Assembly (NCBI RefSeq): GCF_013282625.1
Contig: NZ_CP054020.1
Location: forward strand, 310,001-374,000
Length of the DNA: 64,000 nucleotides
Origin: Thiomicrorhabdus xiamenensis
GTDB lineage: Bacteria; Pseudomonadota; Gammaproteobacteria; Thiomicrospirales; Thiomicrospiraceae
Reading direction: 5' to 3'
The notes under the pieces were generated by a model, which did no database searches, was not told the DNA's origin, and was given only the letters and a program-made list of their open reading frames with translations. Positions 8,931 through 19,787 of this stretch are shown here, piece after piece; within the stretch, counting starts at the first letter, position 1, and each line of letters starts with the position of its first letter. Made by a program: the position numbers and the translations under genes.

Positions 8931-9029
8931 TGAAGTGCCCTTATAGATCGAAGATGTGGATTTTTCGTATGAGAGTAAAAAATAACAGAATTTTTACGTT
9001 AAGGGCAAATTCATCGCGAATAAATGCAA

Positions 9030-9064
9030 AAAGCCCAAGTGCATTTCTGCGACTTGGGCTTTTC
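9030..9064 (-). terminator. intrinsic terminator after gltD
   Basis: AAAGCCCAAGT and ACTTGGGCTTTT form an 11-bp stem flanked by A and T runs, so it can stop transcripts from either side. It lies about 30 bases past the gltD stop. Confidence 0.85.
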
Positions 9065-9092
9065 AGTATGGCTTGTTAAAGCGGAGTGGGAA

Positions 9093-10523
<1,431 letters not shown>

Positions 10524-13500
10524 TTAGTCAGCTTGCTTCGCGAATAGGTCAAACAGGTGCTCGATATCGATAGCACGTGATTTAACCAGCCAGAAGTCGC
10601 GGATCATGCCGCTGAAGTTATCCAGTACTTCCTGACCCCATGGGCTTTGCGTTTTAGCAACATACTCTTCAAGCAGGTCGCGCAAGTAACAGCGATAAGC
10701 TTCGGTCTGTTCGGTGTCGATGCGGATTGCTTCAACCATTTCCGAGTTCAGGTTGTCCGGTAGGGTACGCTCCTGATCCAAGATGAAGGCCATACCGCCT
10801 GACATACCGGCACCGAAGTTGACGCCGACAGGTCCTAGAGAAACAACTGTACCGCCAGTCATGTACTCACAACCGTGGTCGCCCAGTCCTTCAGTGACCG
10901 CGATAGCGCCCGAGTTACGAACACCGAAACGCTCACCACCGGTCCCGTTTGCGAACAGCTTACCGCCGGTCGCACCGTATAGACAGGTGTTACCTACGAT
11001 TGGCGTGTTTTTCGGATCGAATGAAGAAGCTTGTGGCGGACGGATGACGATTTCACCGCCGGCCATACCTTTACCGACGTAGTCGTTCGCGTCACCTTCA
11101 AGGTGCAGGTTTAGACCGTCGACGTTGAACACACCGAATGACTGACCGGCGATACCGGTTAGTTTCAAGGTAATCGGAGTATCTTTCATTCCATCGTTGC
11201 CGTAACGCTCAGCGATCTCACCGGCAACACGAGCACCAATCGAACGGCCGGTGTTGACTAGATGGAATTCAAAAGTTCCACCTGTTTTCGCTTCGATTGC
11301 AGGCAGGGTCTCTTGAACCATTTCTTCAGCAATGTGACCGTGATCCCAAGGGTTGTTGCGATCAACCTGAACCGTGTGCGGCTTATCAGCCGGTACACCG
11401 CCGTCGGTGATGAACGCAGAAAGATCGATGTTTTTCTGTTTCTCGGTTAGCGGCTCGTCGATCATCTTAAGAAGATCAACGCGACCAACCAGCTCTTCCA
11501 GTTTGCTTACACCCAGTTTCGCCATCCATTCACGTGTCTCTTCGGCAACGAAACGGAAGTAATTCATGACCATTTCCGGCAGACCGATAAAGTGTTCTTT
11601 ACGCAGACGCTCATCCTGAGTTGCAACGCCTACGGCACAAGTATTCAAGTGACAGATACGCAGGTATTTACAGCCTAGTGCGATCATCGGAACGGTACCG
11701 AAACCAAAAGATTCGGCACCCAGAATCGCAGCTTTAATAACGTCCAGACCAGTCTTCAGACCCCCGTCCGCTTGCAGGATAACCTGACCACGCAGATCGT
11801 TGGCACGCAGAACCTGGTGCGCTTCGGCGATACCCATTTCGAATGGGTTACCGGCATATTTAACCGAGGTCATTGGTGAAGCCCCTGTACCACCGTCGTA
11901 ACCGGAGATGGTAATCAGATCCGCATACGCTTTGGCAACACCGGCTGCGATCGTACCAACACCCGGCTCGGCAACCAGTTTCACCGAGATAAGCGCTTTC
12001 GGGTTGATCTGCTTAAGATCGAAGATCAACTGTGCCAAATCCTCGATCGAGTAGATATCGTGGTGAGGAGGAGGCGAAATAAGGGTTACACCCGGTACGG
12101 AATGACGTAGTTTTGCGATTGTCAGATCAACCTTGTGACCTGGTAGCTGACCACCTTCACCCGGTTTTGCACCCTGAGCAACTTTGATCTGCAGCACTTC
12201 TGCGTTACGCAGGTAGTGTGCGGTGACACCGAAACGGCCGGAAGCGATCTGTTTGATCTTAGACATACGCTCGGTACCGTAACGGCTTGGGTCTTCCGCA
12301 CCTTCACCGGAGTTTGAACGTGCGCCAAGGCGGTTCATAGCCGTCGCCAGAGCTTCGTGCGCTTCAGGCGATAAGGCTCCCAGAGAGATACCGGCTGAGT
12401 CGAAGCGTTTAAAGATCGCTTCGGCTGGCTCAACTTCGGAAAGATCGATGCCTTGAATACCGTCTTTGAAAGTAAACAGGTCACGGATCGTCATTGCCGG
12501 ACGGTTGTTAACCAGTTCACGGAATTTGTTGTATGCGTTCTGATCGTTCTTCTGTACCGCTTCACGGATGCTGTTAACGACATCCGGGTTGAATGCGTGA
12601 TATTCGCCACCGTGAACATACTTGAAGATACCACCTTGCTGCATTGTCTTGCGAGGGTTGAATGCTTCCCATGCCAGACGACGCTGGTCCAGCTCAAGGT
12701 GTTCGAATTTAGTCCCTTCAATACGTGAAGGCGTGCCTTTGAAACAAAGGTCAACGATATCGGTGCTAAGCCCTACGGCTTCGAATAGCTGTGAACCACG
12801 GTAAGAGGTAATGGTCGAAATTCCCATCTTCGACAGGATTTTGAATAGACCTTTATTGATCCCTTTACGGAAGTTCGCAATGTACTTGCTCATGCTGCTT
12901 GCAGAATCAAGCTCTTTAGTACGGATCATGTCAGCGATTGATTCATACGCAAGGTATGGATACACCGCGGTGGCGCCGTAACCGAACAGTACTGCGAAGT
13001 GGTGTGGGTCACGCGCCGAACCGGTTTCAACAATAATGTTCGCTTCGGTACGCAATCCGGTATCAATCAGGTGGTGGTGAACCGCACCGGTCGCCATCAA
13101 CGCAGGGATCGTGGTTAGACCGTTTTCGATATGATTATCGCTCAGTACCAGCAGTGTTTTACCGTTTGCGGCCGCTTTCTCGGCTGCGGTACAAACATCT
13201 TTAACGGCCTGCTCCAAGCCTTTCTCTTCGTGGTTGTAGTGCAAAGAGATAATTTCGTGCTGATAATCGGCATCGCTCAGTTCCATCAACTGTTTCATCA
13301 TTGATGGGCTAAGAACCGGAGAGTTGGCTTCCAGACGGCGAGCATGCGCCGGCCCTTCTTCGAACATGTTCAGTTCGCGACCGAAGCAAGTGTTCAAAGA
13401 CATAACGATGTTTTCACGTAGTGGATCGATTGGCGGGTTGGTTACCTGCGCAAACATTTGACGGAAATAGTCGTATACCGAACGAGCCTTGTGCGAGAAG

Positions 13501-15014
13501 ACCGGTAGCGGAGCATCGTCACCCATGGAAACAGTCGCTTCCTGACCGTCTTCGGCTAGAACACGGATAACCGCATCGCGCTCTTCGAACGTGACCTGGA
13601 AGTATTTCTGGTAAGTGTCGGCGGTTTTGTCATCCCACTCTTGTAGCGGCTGTTCTGCATCCAGTTTTTCTTCAAGATGCATGTATCCCTGATCCATCCA
13701 CTCACGGTACGGCTTTTGATTTTTAAGCTGGTCGTCGATAACTTCCGGCTTCAATAGAGTTCCGGTTTCCAGATCCACAGCGATCATTTGACCAGGCTTA
13801 AGGCGACCTTTCTCGACAACATCGGCCGGATCATAGTTGTAAACACCGATCTCGGATGCAAAAGTGACGTGACGGTCTTTGGTAATGACATAACGCGTAG
13901 GACGCAGGCCGTTACGGTCAACACCACAGATTGCGTATTTACCGGTGTTAAGAACCATACCGGCCGGACCATCCCAAGGCTCCATGTGCATAGAGTTATA
14001 TTCCAGGAATGCTTTCTTATCCGGATCCATATATGGCATGTTCTGCCATGCTGGTGGAACCAATAGACGCATTGCTTGGAAGATATGCATATCCCCCATG
14101 GTCAATACTTCGATCATGTTATCCAGCGAGTTAGAGTCGGAACCGGTTTGCGCAACCAAAGGTTTAAGTTCACCAAGGTCTGGTAGCAGTGGCGTTTCGA
14201 ATTTCTTCTGACGTGCCAGTGCCCAGTTACGGTTACCGCGGATCGTGTTTAGCTCACCATTGTGCGCCAGGAAGCGGAATGGCTGTGCCAGACGCCATTG
14301 TGGCGTAGTGTTGGTCGAGAAACGCTGGTGATAAGAGATAACAGATGACGCAAAGGCTTCGTTTTCAAGGTCTGCGTAGAACTTAGGCAGTTCACGGGGC
14401 ATAACCAAGCCTTTGTATGACAGCAACTGACTGTTTAGGGAAGCCACGTAAAAAGTCGCGTCTTGTGGCTCGATTTCCATTTCAGTTTTACGGCGTGCAG
14501 TAAATAGCAAACGGTTGAAGTCGGCTTCAGCCATGCCTTCCGGAGCGTTGACGAAAATTTGCTCGATTTTCGGCTCCATGCCCGCTGCCTGCTCACCCAG
14601 AACTTCCGAACGAACCGGTACCTTGCGCCATCCTGCAACATCCAGTCCTTTGTTCGTCAGGTATTTTTCCAGTGTGGTACGCGCCAGATCCGCTTTCGCT
14701 TCATCCTGATTCAGGAAGATCATACCGGCCGCGTAGATCGCGCCGAGTTTGAAGCCGGCTTCTTGAGCTACAGATTCAAGGAAAGCCTGCGGCTTTTTGA
14801 TTAGAAGACCACAACCGTCACCGGTACAACAATCCGCGGCAACACCACCGCGGTGTGTCATATTGGCCAGGGATTCAATAGCCGTTTGGACCACCCAGTG
14901 ACTTGGTTTGTCGTCCATATTGGCGATCAAACCAAAACCACAGTTCTCCTTTTCAAATTCTGGAGAGTAGAGGCCCTTTAAATTCAGGCCTGCTTGCGAT
15001 TGTAATGGATTCAT
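10524..15014 (-). CDS. gltB: glutamate synthase large subunit
   Basis: A 1496-residue alpha subunit of glutamate synthase, which makes two glutamates from glutamine and 2-oxoglutarate. The N-terminal Ntn amidotransferase domain begins at the Cys of ENCGFG; a short propeptide of about 24 residues should be removed to expose it. The FMN synthase domain (about 800-1200) contains SGYDGGTGASPMTS and the 3Fe-4S ligands in CKYLRICHLNTC. The C-terminal beta-helix (GXXGG repeats, e.g. GKGMAGGEIVIRP) completes it. I chose ATG 15014 because AGGA lies eight bases upstream; ATG 15035 is possible but lacks a ribosome site. Confidence 0.96.
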   Translation of the reverse strand: MNPLQSQAGLNLKGLYSPEFEKENCGFGLIANMDDKPSHWVVQTAIESLANMTHRGGVAADCCTGDGCGLLIKKPQAFLESVAQEAGFKLGAIYAAGMIFLNQDEAKADLARTTLEKYLTNKGLDVAGWRKVPVRSEVLGEQAAGMEPKIEQIFVNAPEGMAEADFNRLLFTARRKTEMEIEPQDATFYVASLNSQLLSYKGLVMPRELPKFYADLENEAFASSVISYHQRFSTNTTPQWRLAQPFRFLAHNGELNTIRGNRNWALARQKKFETPLLPDLGELKPLVAQTGSDSNSLDNMIEVLTMGDMHIFQAMRLLVPPAWQNMPYMDPDKKAFLEYNSMHMEPWDGPAGMVLNTGKYAICGVDRNGLRPTRYVITKDRHVTFASEIGVYNYDPADVVEKGRLKPGQMIAVDLETGTLLKPEVIDDQLKNQKPYREWMDQGYMHLEEKLDAEQPLQEWDDKTADTYQKYFQVTFEERDAVIRVLAEDGQEATVSMGDDAPLPVFSHKARSVYDYFRQMFAQVTNPPIDPLRENIVMSLNTCFGRELNMFEEGPAHARRLEANSPVLSPSMMKQLMELSDADYQHEIISLHYNHEEKGLEQAVKDVCTAAEKAAANGKTLLVLSDNHIENGLTTIPALMATGAVHHHLIDTGLRTEANIIVETGSARDPHHFAVLFGYGATAVYPYLAYESIADMIRTKELDSASSMSKYIANFRKGINKGLFKILSKMGISTITSYRGSQLFEAVGLSTDIVDLCFKGTPSRIEGTKFEHLELDQRRLAWEAFNPRKTMQQGGIFKYVHGGEYHAFNPDVVNSIREAVQKNDQNAYNKFRELVNNRPAMTIRDLFTFKDGIQGIDLSEVEPAEAIFKRFDSAGISLGALSPEAHEALATAMNRLGARSNSGEGAEDPSRYGTERMSKIKQIASGRFGVTAHYLRNAEVLQIKVAQGAKPGEGGQLPGHKVDLTIAKLRHSVPGVTLISPPPHHDIYSIEDLAQLIFDLKQINPKALISVKLVAEPGVGTIAAGVAKAYADLITISGYDGGTGASPMTSVKYAGNPFEMGIAEAHQVLRANDLRGQVILQADGGLKTGLDVIKAAILGAESFGFGTVPMIALGCKYLRICHLNTCAVGVATQDERLRKEHFIGLPEMVMNYFRFVAEETREWMAKLGVSKLEELVGRVDLLKMIDEPLTEKQKNIDLSAFITDGGVPADKPHTVQVDRNNPWDHGHIAEEMVQETLPAIEAKTGGTFEFHLVNTGRSIGARVAGEIAERYGNDGMKDTPITLKLTGIAGQSFGVFNVDGLNLHLEGDANDYVGKGMAGGEIVIRPPQASSFDPKNTPIVGNTCLYGATGGKLFANGTGGERFGVRNSGAIAVTEGLGDHGCEYMTGGTVVSLGPVGVNFGAGMSGGMAFILDQERTLPDNLNSEMVEAIRIDTEQTEAYRCYLRDLLEEYVAKTQSPWGQEVLDNFSGMIRDFWLVKSRAIDIEHLFDLFAKQAD

Positions 15015-15212
15015 AATCAGTTTCCTGTTTGTCATCAAGCCTACAAATTAGCTTAGTGAGTCGCTAATAAGTTGATTTGTAAGCAGTTTATTATCTAGAC
15101 GCGTTTAAAAGTAAAATTGGGCGCGAGATTATACTTTAGATAGGTGATAAATGGCAATTCCAATCAAAACCGGCAGGAATCGATCGGAGCCAAAACTAAA
15201 GCTGTAAAAGCG

Positions 15213-15255
15213 CAAAAAGACCAGTGTGAAATTAGCTTTCACAAAGGTCTTTTTT
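15213..15255 (-). terminator. intrinsic terminator after gpmI
   Basis: AAAAAGACC / GGTCTTTTTT with an inner TGTGAAA / TTTCACA stem gives a long hairpin with T runs on both strands. It ends gpmI transcripts (stop at 15274) and insulates gltB. Confidence 0.85.
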
Positions 15256-15273
15256 ACCCCAAAAAATTGTATG

Positions 15274-16854
15274 TTATTTGGCGATAATGCTGACGCCGTC
15301 CATCTCTTCCGGTTGCGGAATTTCCATAATGTCCAGCATCGTTGGCATAACATCCGGAAGACGGGCGCCGGAGCGCAGTTTCACATCTTTTTTCGGACCA
15401 AAGTAGACCAGAGGCACCGGGAAGGTGGTGTGCGAAGTGAACGGTTCGCCGGTTTCCGGATCCTGCAGCATTTCCATGTTTCCGTGATCGGCCGTTACGA
15501 TACATTGACCGCCGGCTTTTTCGATCGCGTTCAGGATTTTACCGAGTGCTTCATCAACCGCTTCAACGGCTTTAATGCACGCTTCCATATTACCGGTGTG
15601 TCCAACCATGTCCGGGTTGGCGATGTTGCAGATAAACGTATCGTATTTATCCGATTCAATCGCTTCGACCAGTTTTTCGGTCAGTTCGCCGACGCTCATT
15701 TCCGGTTGCAGGTCGTAAGTACGGACTTTAGGTGATGGGATCAGAATTCTGTCTTCGCCAAGGTAAGGTGCTTCGACACCACCGTTCAGGAAGAAGGTGA
15801 CGTGCGCATATTTTTCCGTTTCGGCAATTCGTAGCTGACGAAGTTTCAATTTGGAGATAACCTCGCCGAAAGTGTTTTTCAGATTGCTCGGACGGTAAGC
15901 GATCGTTGCACCGAAGTTTTCGAAGTTCTTATGGTATTCGGTTAAGGTGACGAACGCTGCCAGCAGCGGTGTGTTGCAACGGTGAAATTCAGCAAAGTCG
16001 CTCAGGATGAAGGCTCGTGTCAGCTGGCGTGCACGGTCGGAACGGAAGTTCATGAAAATGACCGAATCGCCATCCTTGATTTTGCTCTTCTTGCCTTTCT
16101 TGTTCAGAATTACGGTCGGCTGAATGAATTCGTCGGTTTCACCGCGTTCATAGGCCGCTTCCACTGCTTCTCTGGCCGAGTCGGCTTTGAATTCTGCCTT
16201 ACCGCAGCAGATAACGCTGTACGCTTCTTCGGTACGTTCCCAACGGTTATCACGATCCAGTGCATAGAAACGTCCTGTAATCGAACCGATGCTGAGGTCA
16301 CCTTTCAATTCGTTAATGGTGTTTTCAATGTCGTCGATGTACTTCAACGCGCTTTGCGGAGCCGTGTCGCGACCATCGGAGAAGATGTGCAGTACCGTTT
16401 TTGCACCACGATCAGCAGCCAGTTTCAGAGCCGCTTTAATGTGGTTGATGTGCGAGTGAACGCCGCCATCGGACAAAAGGCCCATGATATGAACAACGTG
16501 GTCGCGCTCGACCGCTTTGTCGATCGCATTGTTCAGCGCGTTGTTGCTGAAGAAGCGTCCGTCATCGATGTCTTTCTGGATACGGGTCAGTTCCTGGTAT
16601 ACCACTCGGCCTGCGCCAAGATTCATGTGGCCAACTTCCGAGTTCCCCATCTGACCGTGAGGCAAGCCAACATCCATTCCAGAGGTGCTGATCAGGGTGT
16701 TAGGGTTTTCCGCCATTAACTTGTCGAAGTTAGGCGTATTGGCTTGTGCAATAGCGTTGAACTCAGTCTCTTCGCGATGTCCCCAACCATCCAGGATAAT
16801 CAGCCCGGTTGGACGGTGTTTAACTTTTATCTTTGGCTTTAACTCTTGGCCCAT
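15274..16854 (-). CDS. gpmI: 2,3-bisphosphoglycerate-independent phosphoglycerate mutase
   Basis: A 526-residue cofactor-independent phosphoglycerate mutase (3-PG to 2-PG; lower glycolysis/gluconeogenesis), an alkaline-phosphatase superfamily metalloenzyme binding two Mn2+. The phosphorylated serine is in GNSEVGHMNLGAGR (about 71-84). Metal ligands are visible in DGWGHREE (about 22), in NPDMVGHTG (about 420) and in TADHGNME (about 465). A 14-residue basic N-terminal extension precedes the usual start. It is monocistronic and divergent from the rhodanese-grxC operon. Confidence 0.96.
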   Translation of the reverse strand: MGQELKPKIKVKHRPTGLIILDGWGHREETEFNAIAQANTPNFDKLMAENPNTLISTSGMDVGLPHGQMGNSEVGHMNLGAGRVVYQELTRIQKDIDDGRFFSNNALNNAIDKAVERDHVVHIMGLLSDGGVHSHINHIKAALKLAADRGAKTVLHIFSDGRDTAPQSALKYIDDIENTINELKGDLSIGSITGRFYALDRDNRWERTEEAYSVICCGKAEFKADSAREAVEAAYERGETDEFIQPTVILNKKGKKSKIKDGDSVIFMNFRSDRARQLTRAFILSDFAEFHRCNTPLLAAFVTLTEYHKNFENFGATIAYRPSNLKNTFGEVISKLKLRQLRIAETEKYAHVTFFLNGGVEAPYLGEDRILIPSPKVRTYDLQPEMSVGELTEKLVEAIESDKYDTFICNIANPDMVGHTGNMEACIKAVEAVDEALGKILNAIEKAGGQCIVTADHGNMEMLQDPETGEPFTSHTTFPVPLVYFGPKKDVKLRSGARLPDVMPTMLDIMEIPQPEEMDGVSIIAK

Positions 16855-16957
16855 AATTTCTCTTTACCGTTTGAAAATTTACTAAAATTGCGTTTATTGT
16901 AGCGATTTACGCTGTTAAAATCATCAGGTTTGATTAGAGTCTAACAAGGGAATATGA

Positions 16958-17407
16958 ATGTTTATTGAATTTATGCAAGAACAGATGCTGCTGTTTATTG
17001 CGCTTTTTGTCGTTGTGATCATGTTAGCTTACAGCTATGCAGGTGATAAATTGGCCGGTTTTAAAACTGTCGGTACAGATGAAGCGACTCGCCTGTATAA
17101 CGATGACGCCTTTGTTTTGGATGTTCGTACGGCGGGTGAATATCGCGATGGATACATTGGTAATGCGCTTAATATCTCAAGTAACGAGATTGCCGGCAAG
17201 CTGGATCAGCTACCGTCGGACAAGGATACTCCGATTTTGGTTTATTGTTTGAGCGGTGCGCGTTCTTCACGTGTGGCGATGACGTTGACCAAGAACGGTT
17301 ATACCTCAGTGAACAACTTGCGTGGCGGTATTACCGCATGGAAAGCAGCCGGACTTCCGGTTGGGCGCGAACGTTCAAAAAAAAACAAAAAAAAGCAAAA
17401 GCAGTAA
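16958..17407 (+). CDS. membrane-anchored rhodanese (YibN-like)
   Basis: A 149-residue protein: one N-terminal transmembrane segment (about residues 9-27), then a rhodanese domain with active-site loop CLSGARSS (Cys about 96). It corresponds to YibN of E. coli, also found upstream of grxC-secB-gpsA. Rhodaneses transfer sulfane sulfur; the in vivo acceptor is unknown. The tail is Lys-rich (SKKNKKKQKQ) and encoded by A9-C-A8-G. In frame this contains two -1 slippery heptamers, A AAA AAC (17380-17386) and A AAA AAG (17389-17395). The -1 frame is open straight into the glutaredoxin. AAGGG precedes the ATG. Confidence 0.9.
   Translation: MFIEFMQEQMLLFIALFVVVIMLAYSYAGDKLAGFKTVGTDEATRLYNDDAFVLDVRTAGEYRDGYIGNALNISSNEIAGKLDQLPSDKDTPILVYCLSGARSSRVAMTLTKNGYTSVNNLRGGITAWKAAGLPVGRERSKKNKKKQKQ
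17377..17395 (+). promoter_or_regulatory. tandem -1 slippery heptamers (possible recoding site)
   Basis: Two heptamers of the X XXY YYZ type sit in the zero frame of the rhodanese gene: A AAA AAC at 17380-17386 and A AAA AAG at 17389-17395, the latter identical to the E. coli dnaX site. A -1 slip moves reading into a frame with no stop, through about 14 residues of linker into the grxC start. The A9 run could also allow RNA polymerase slippage. The site itself is seen directly; that it is used is inference. Confidence 0.45.
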
Positions 17408-17436
17408 AACCGCAGCAGTCGAAAAAGGAGCAAGTT

Positions 17437-17691
17437 ATGCCTGAGGTAGTAATTTATTTAACCCGTACCTGCCCATTTTGCAATATGGCTAAGCGTCTGC
17501 TGGATGGAAAAGGGGTCAGTTACGAAACGATTGATATCGGAAATGATCGCGATGCCTGGGCGGCTCTGGAAGAGAAAACCGGCCGTAATACCGTGCCACA
17601 AATCTACGTCGGTGAGCACCATGTCGGTGGCTTTGACGATCTTTCCGCAGCGGATAAGTCCGGCGAGCTGGATCGACTGTTGAAGGGATAA
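17437..17691 (+). CDS. grxC: glutaredoxin 3
   Basis: An 84-residue dithiol glutaredoxin: active site CPFC at Cys12-Cys15, the cis-Pro strand TVPQIYVG (about 52-59) and the GSH-binding GGFDDL (about 64-69). It reduces protein disulfides and mixed disulfides with glutathione. AAGGAG lies six bases before the ATG, so it can be translated on its own. The reading frame is open upstream to 17245, overlapping the 3' end of the rhodanese gene. secB and gpsA follow, as in many gammaproteobacteria. Confidence 0.94.
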   Translation: MPEVVIYLTRTCPFCNMAKRLLDGKGVSYETIDIGNDRDAWAALEEKTGRNTVPQIYVGEHHVGGFDDLSAADKSGELDRLLKG

Positions 17692-17702
17692 CGCATTCCC
17701 TA

Positions 17703-17730
17703 AAAGGCAGGCTTAAAACCTGCCTTTCTG
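17703..17730 (+). terminator. hairpin between grxC and secB
   Basis: AAAGGCAGG / CCTGCCTTT is a 9-bp stem with a weak T tract after it. It may partly terminate or protect the rhodanese-grxC transcript and uncouple secB. Confidence 0.6.
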
Positions 17731-17776
17731 CTATCTATACCTAATATTCTAAAAAAATAACTAAAAAGGATTTTTC

Positions 17777-18220
17777 ATGTCTGAACAAGAACAGATTTTT
17801 TCTATTCAGAAGATCTACACTAAAGACATCTCTTTCGAATCACCGAATACACCTGAGTTGTTCACGACACAATTTCAGCCGAAACTGTCGGTTGATCTGA
17901 ATGTTGAGAGCCAGAACATTGCCGAAAACGTTCACCACGTTATTTTGCGTGTGACGGCTACGACAAAAGTGGATGACAAAACTGCGTTCCTATGTGAAGT
18001 TGAGCAGGCCGGTATCTTCACGCTACAAGGTTTTAACGAGTCGGAAACCAGCTACCTTCTAGGTGTTCAGTGTCCGGATGCGCTATTCCCTTATGCACGT
18101 GAAACTGTTTCTGATCTGGTTACGCGCGGCGGATTCCCTCAGCTTCTGCTTGAGCCGGTGAACTTCGAAGCGATGTATCACGAGCATATGCAAGCCCAGC
18201 AGCAACAAGCGCAGCAGTAA
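17777..18220 (+). CDS. secB: preprotein export chaperone SecB
   Basis: A 147-residue homotetrameric cytosolic chaperone that holds precursors unfolded and hands them to SecA. Family blocks seen: IQKIYTKDISFESPN (about 10-24), the LNVESQNI strand, and PYARETVSDLVTRGGFPQLLLEPVNFEAMY (about 107-136, the most conserved part). The Gln-rich tail is common. AAAGGA lies ahead of the start. It is followed 25 bases later by gpsA. Confidence 0.96.
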   Translation: MSEQEQIFSIQKIYTKDISFESPNTPELFTTQFQPKLSVDLNVESQNIAENVHHVILRVTATTKVDDKTAFLCEVEQAGIFTLQGFNESETSYLLGVQCPDALFPYARETVSDLVTRGGFPQLLLEPVNFEAMYHEHMQAQQQQAQQ

Positions 18221-18245
18221 TTTTACCGCGAGTGGAGATTTGCTG

Positions 18246-19274
18246 GTGAGCCAGCCGGTTAACAAGATGTCTAAAAAAATAGCCGTGCTCGGTGCCGGCG
18301 CCTGGGGAACCGCGCTGGCGATTCATTTGTCCAGAGTCGGGCATGAAGTTGTCTTGTGGACGCATAATGCCAAGGCTGCCAAAGAAATGCGTACCGAGCG
18401 TCAAAACCGTCGTTACTTGAAAGACAATCGTTTTCCGGACAGTTTGATGGTTTCTGATGATCTGAAAGCATCCGTTTCCGCGGTTGATGGGGTTCTGGTG
18501 GTGGTGCCGAGTCATGTTTTCCGCGATGTTCTTCAACAGCTGGCCGGAATTTTGGACGGTGCCAAACCGCATATTGCCTGGGCGACGAAAGGGTTTGAAC
18601 CGGATTCTCTGCTGTTGCTGCATAAGGTGGCTCAGCAGGTTTTGGGAGCCGAGTTGGATATGACCGTGCTTTCGGGACCGACCTTCGCCGCCGAAGTGGC
18701 CAAGGGATTGCCAACGGCTATGGTCAGCGCGTCGCAGAATCCGGATGAGGCTGATTTCTGGGCGCAAGCTTTTCATTATGCTAACTTCCGAATCTACACT
18801 CAGAGCGATATTGTCGGTGTTGAAGTCGGTGGCGCTTATAAGAATATTATGGCGATCGCTACCGGTGTCTCCGATGGTCTGGGGCTTGGTGCGAACGCCC
18901 GTGCCGCATTGATCTCGCGAGGCATGGCGGAAATGATGCGCTTGAGTCTGGCGCTTGGCGGAAATGGTGAGACTATGATGGGGCTTGCCGGTCTGGGGGA
19001 TTTGGTTCTGACCTGCACCGATGATTTGTCGCGAAACCGTCGTTTCGGTTTTCAGCTGGCTAAGCCTGGTGCCAAGGTGGATGAAGTGATTGAGCGGATC
19101 GGTCAGGTTGTGGAAGGTGTCAAGGCTGTCAGGGCCGTTCACCAGCTTGCTGGCAAGCTGGATCTGGATCTGCCGATCATGCAAGAGGTCTACGCGCTGG
19201 TAGAGGGGCAGGAAACTCCTGAACAGGCGGCTAAGGCTCTGCTGGCTCGCGACGGCAAAGCCGAAATTGAATAG
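18246..19274 (+). CDS. gpsA: NAD(P)-dependent glycerol-3-phosphate dehydrogenase
   Basis: A 342-residue enzyme that makes sn-glycerol-3-phosphate from dihydroxyacetone phosphate for phospholipid synthesis. The Rossmann motif GAGAWGTALA lies near the N-terminus, followed by the ATKGFE and LSGPTFAAEVAKG blocks and the catalytic Lys in VEVGGAYKNIMAIATG. GTG 18246 is chosen because GGAG lies eight bases before it. ATG 18267 (MSKKIAVLG) is also possible but has no ribosome site. It is the last gene of the rhodanese-grxC-secB-gpsA cluster. Confidence 0.95.
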   Translation: MSQPVNKMSKKIAVLGAGAWGTALAIHLSRVGHEVVLWTHNAKAAKEMRTERQNRRYLKDNRFPDSLMVSDDLKASVSAVDGVLVVVPSHVFRDVLQQLAGILDGAKPHIAWATKGFEPDSLLLLHKVAQQVLGAELDMTVLSGPTFAAEVAKGLPTAMVSASQNPDEADFWAQAFHYANFRIYTQSDIVGVEVGGAYKNIMAIATGVSDGLGLGANARAALISRGMAEMMRLSLALGGNGETMMGLAGLGDLVLTCTDDLSRNRRFGFQLAKPGAKVDEVIERIGQVVEGVKAVRAVHQLAGKLDLDLPIMQEVYALVEGQETPEQAAKALLARDGKAEIE

Positions 19275-19304
19275 GCTTTGCATTGTTGAATTTGCTGGCT
19301 CGGA

Positions 19305-19772
19305 TTAGTCGATTTCCATATTAAAATCGAGCTGTCGCCAGGCTTCGTAAGCGACTACGGAAACAGCGTTGGCCAGATTCAAGCTTCGCCCGCCTGGAAT
19401 CATCGGAATAGTCAGGCGCTGCTCTTCGGGCAAGCTTTGAATGACTTCCATTGGCAGGCCGCGGCTTTCCGGGCCGAACAGAAAGGCGTCTCCGTTTTCG
19501 AATTTTGCTTCGGTATAATAGCGCGTGGTTTTGGTGGTCAGCGCATAGACCCGGTTGGGTTGAATGCTTTCCAGACAAGCTTGTAGATTTTCGTGCTCAT
19601 GAACTTCAGCTAACTCGGCATAGTCAAGACCGGCGCGGCGAACCCTTTTTTCGCTTAGATCGAACATGATCGGGTGGATTAGGTGCAGGTGAGCACCCAT
19701 ATTTGCGCTGAGTCGAATCAGTGCTCCGGTATTTTGCGGAATTTCCGGTTCATACAAAATAATATGCAACAT
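19305..19772 (-). CDS. trmL: tRNA (cytidine/uridine-34 2'-O)-methyltransferase
   Basis: A 155-residue SPOUT-class methyltransferase that methylates the ribose of the wobble base of tRNA-Leu isoacceptors. The minimal SPOUT fold is recognisable: LYEPEIPQNTGALIR (about 6-20), the knot motifs FGPESRGLP (about 97-105) and MIPGGRSLNLANAVSVVAYE (about 123-142). It is convergent with gpsA and divergent from pyrD, with only 15 bases between the two start codons, so the two promoters must lie inside the opposing gene or overlap. Confidence 0.95.
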   Translation of the reverse strand: MLHIILYEPEIPQNTGALIRLSANMGAHLHLIHPIMFDLSEKRVRRAGLDYAELAEVHEHENLQACLESIQPNRVYALTTKTTRYYTEAKFENGDAFLFGPESRGLPMEVIQSLPEEQRLTIPMIPGGRSLNLANAVSVVAYEAWRQLDFNMEID

Positions 19773-19787
19773 AGTTAGGAAGTCTTT

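Noticed and set aside
10524-15014. Long plus-strand frames opposite gltB
   Set aside because: Shadow frames of a highly expressed gene; no family resemblance.
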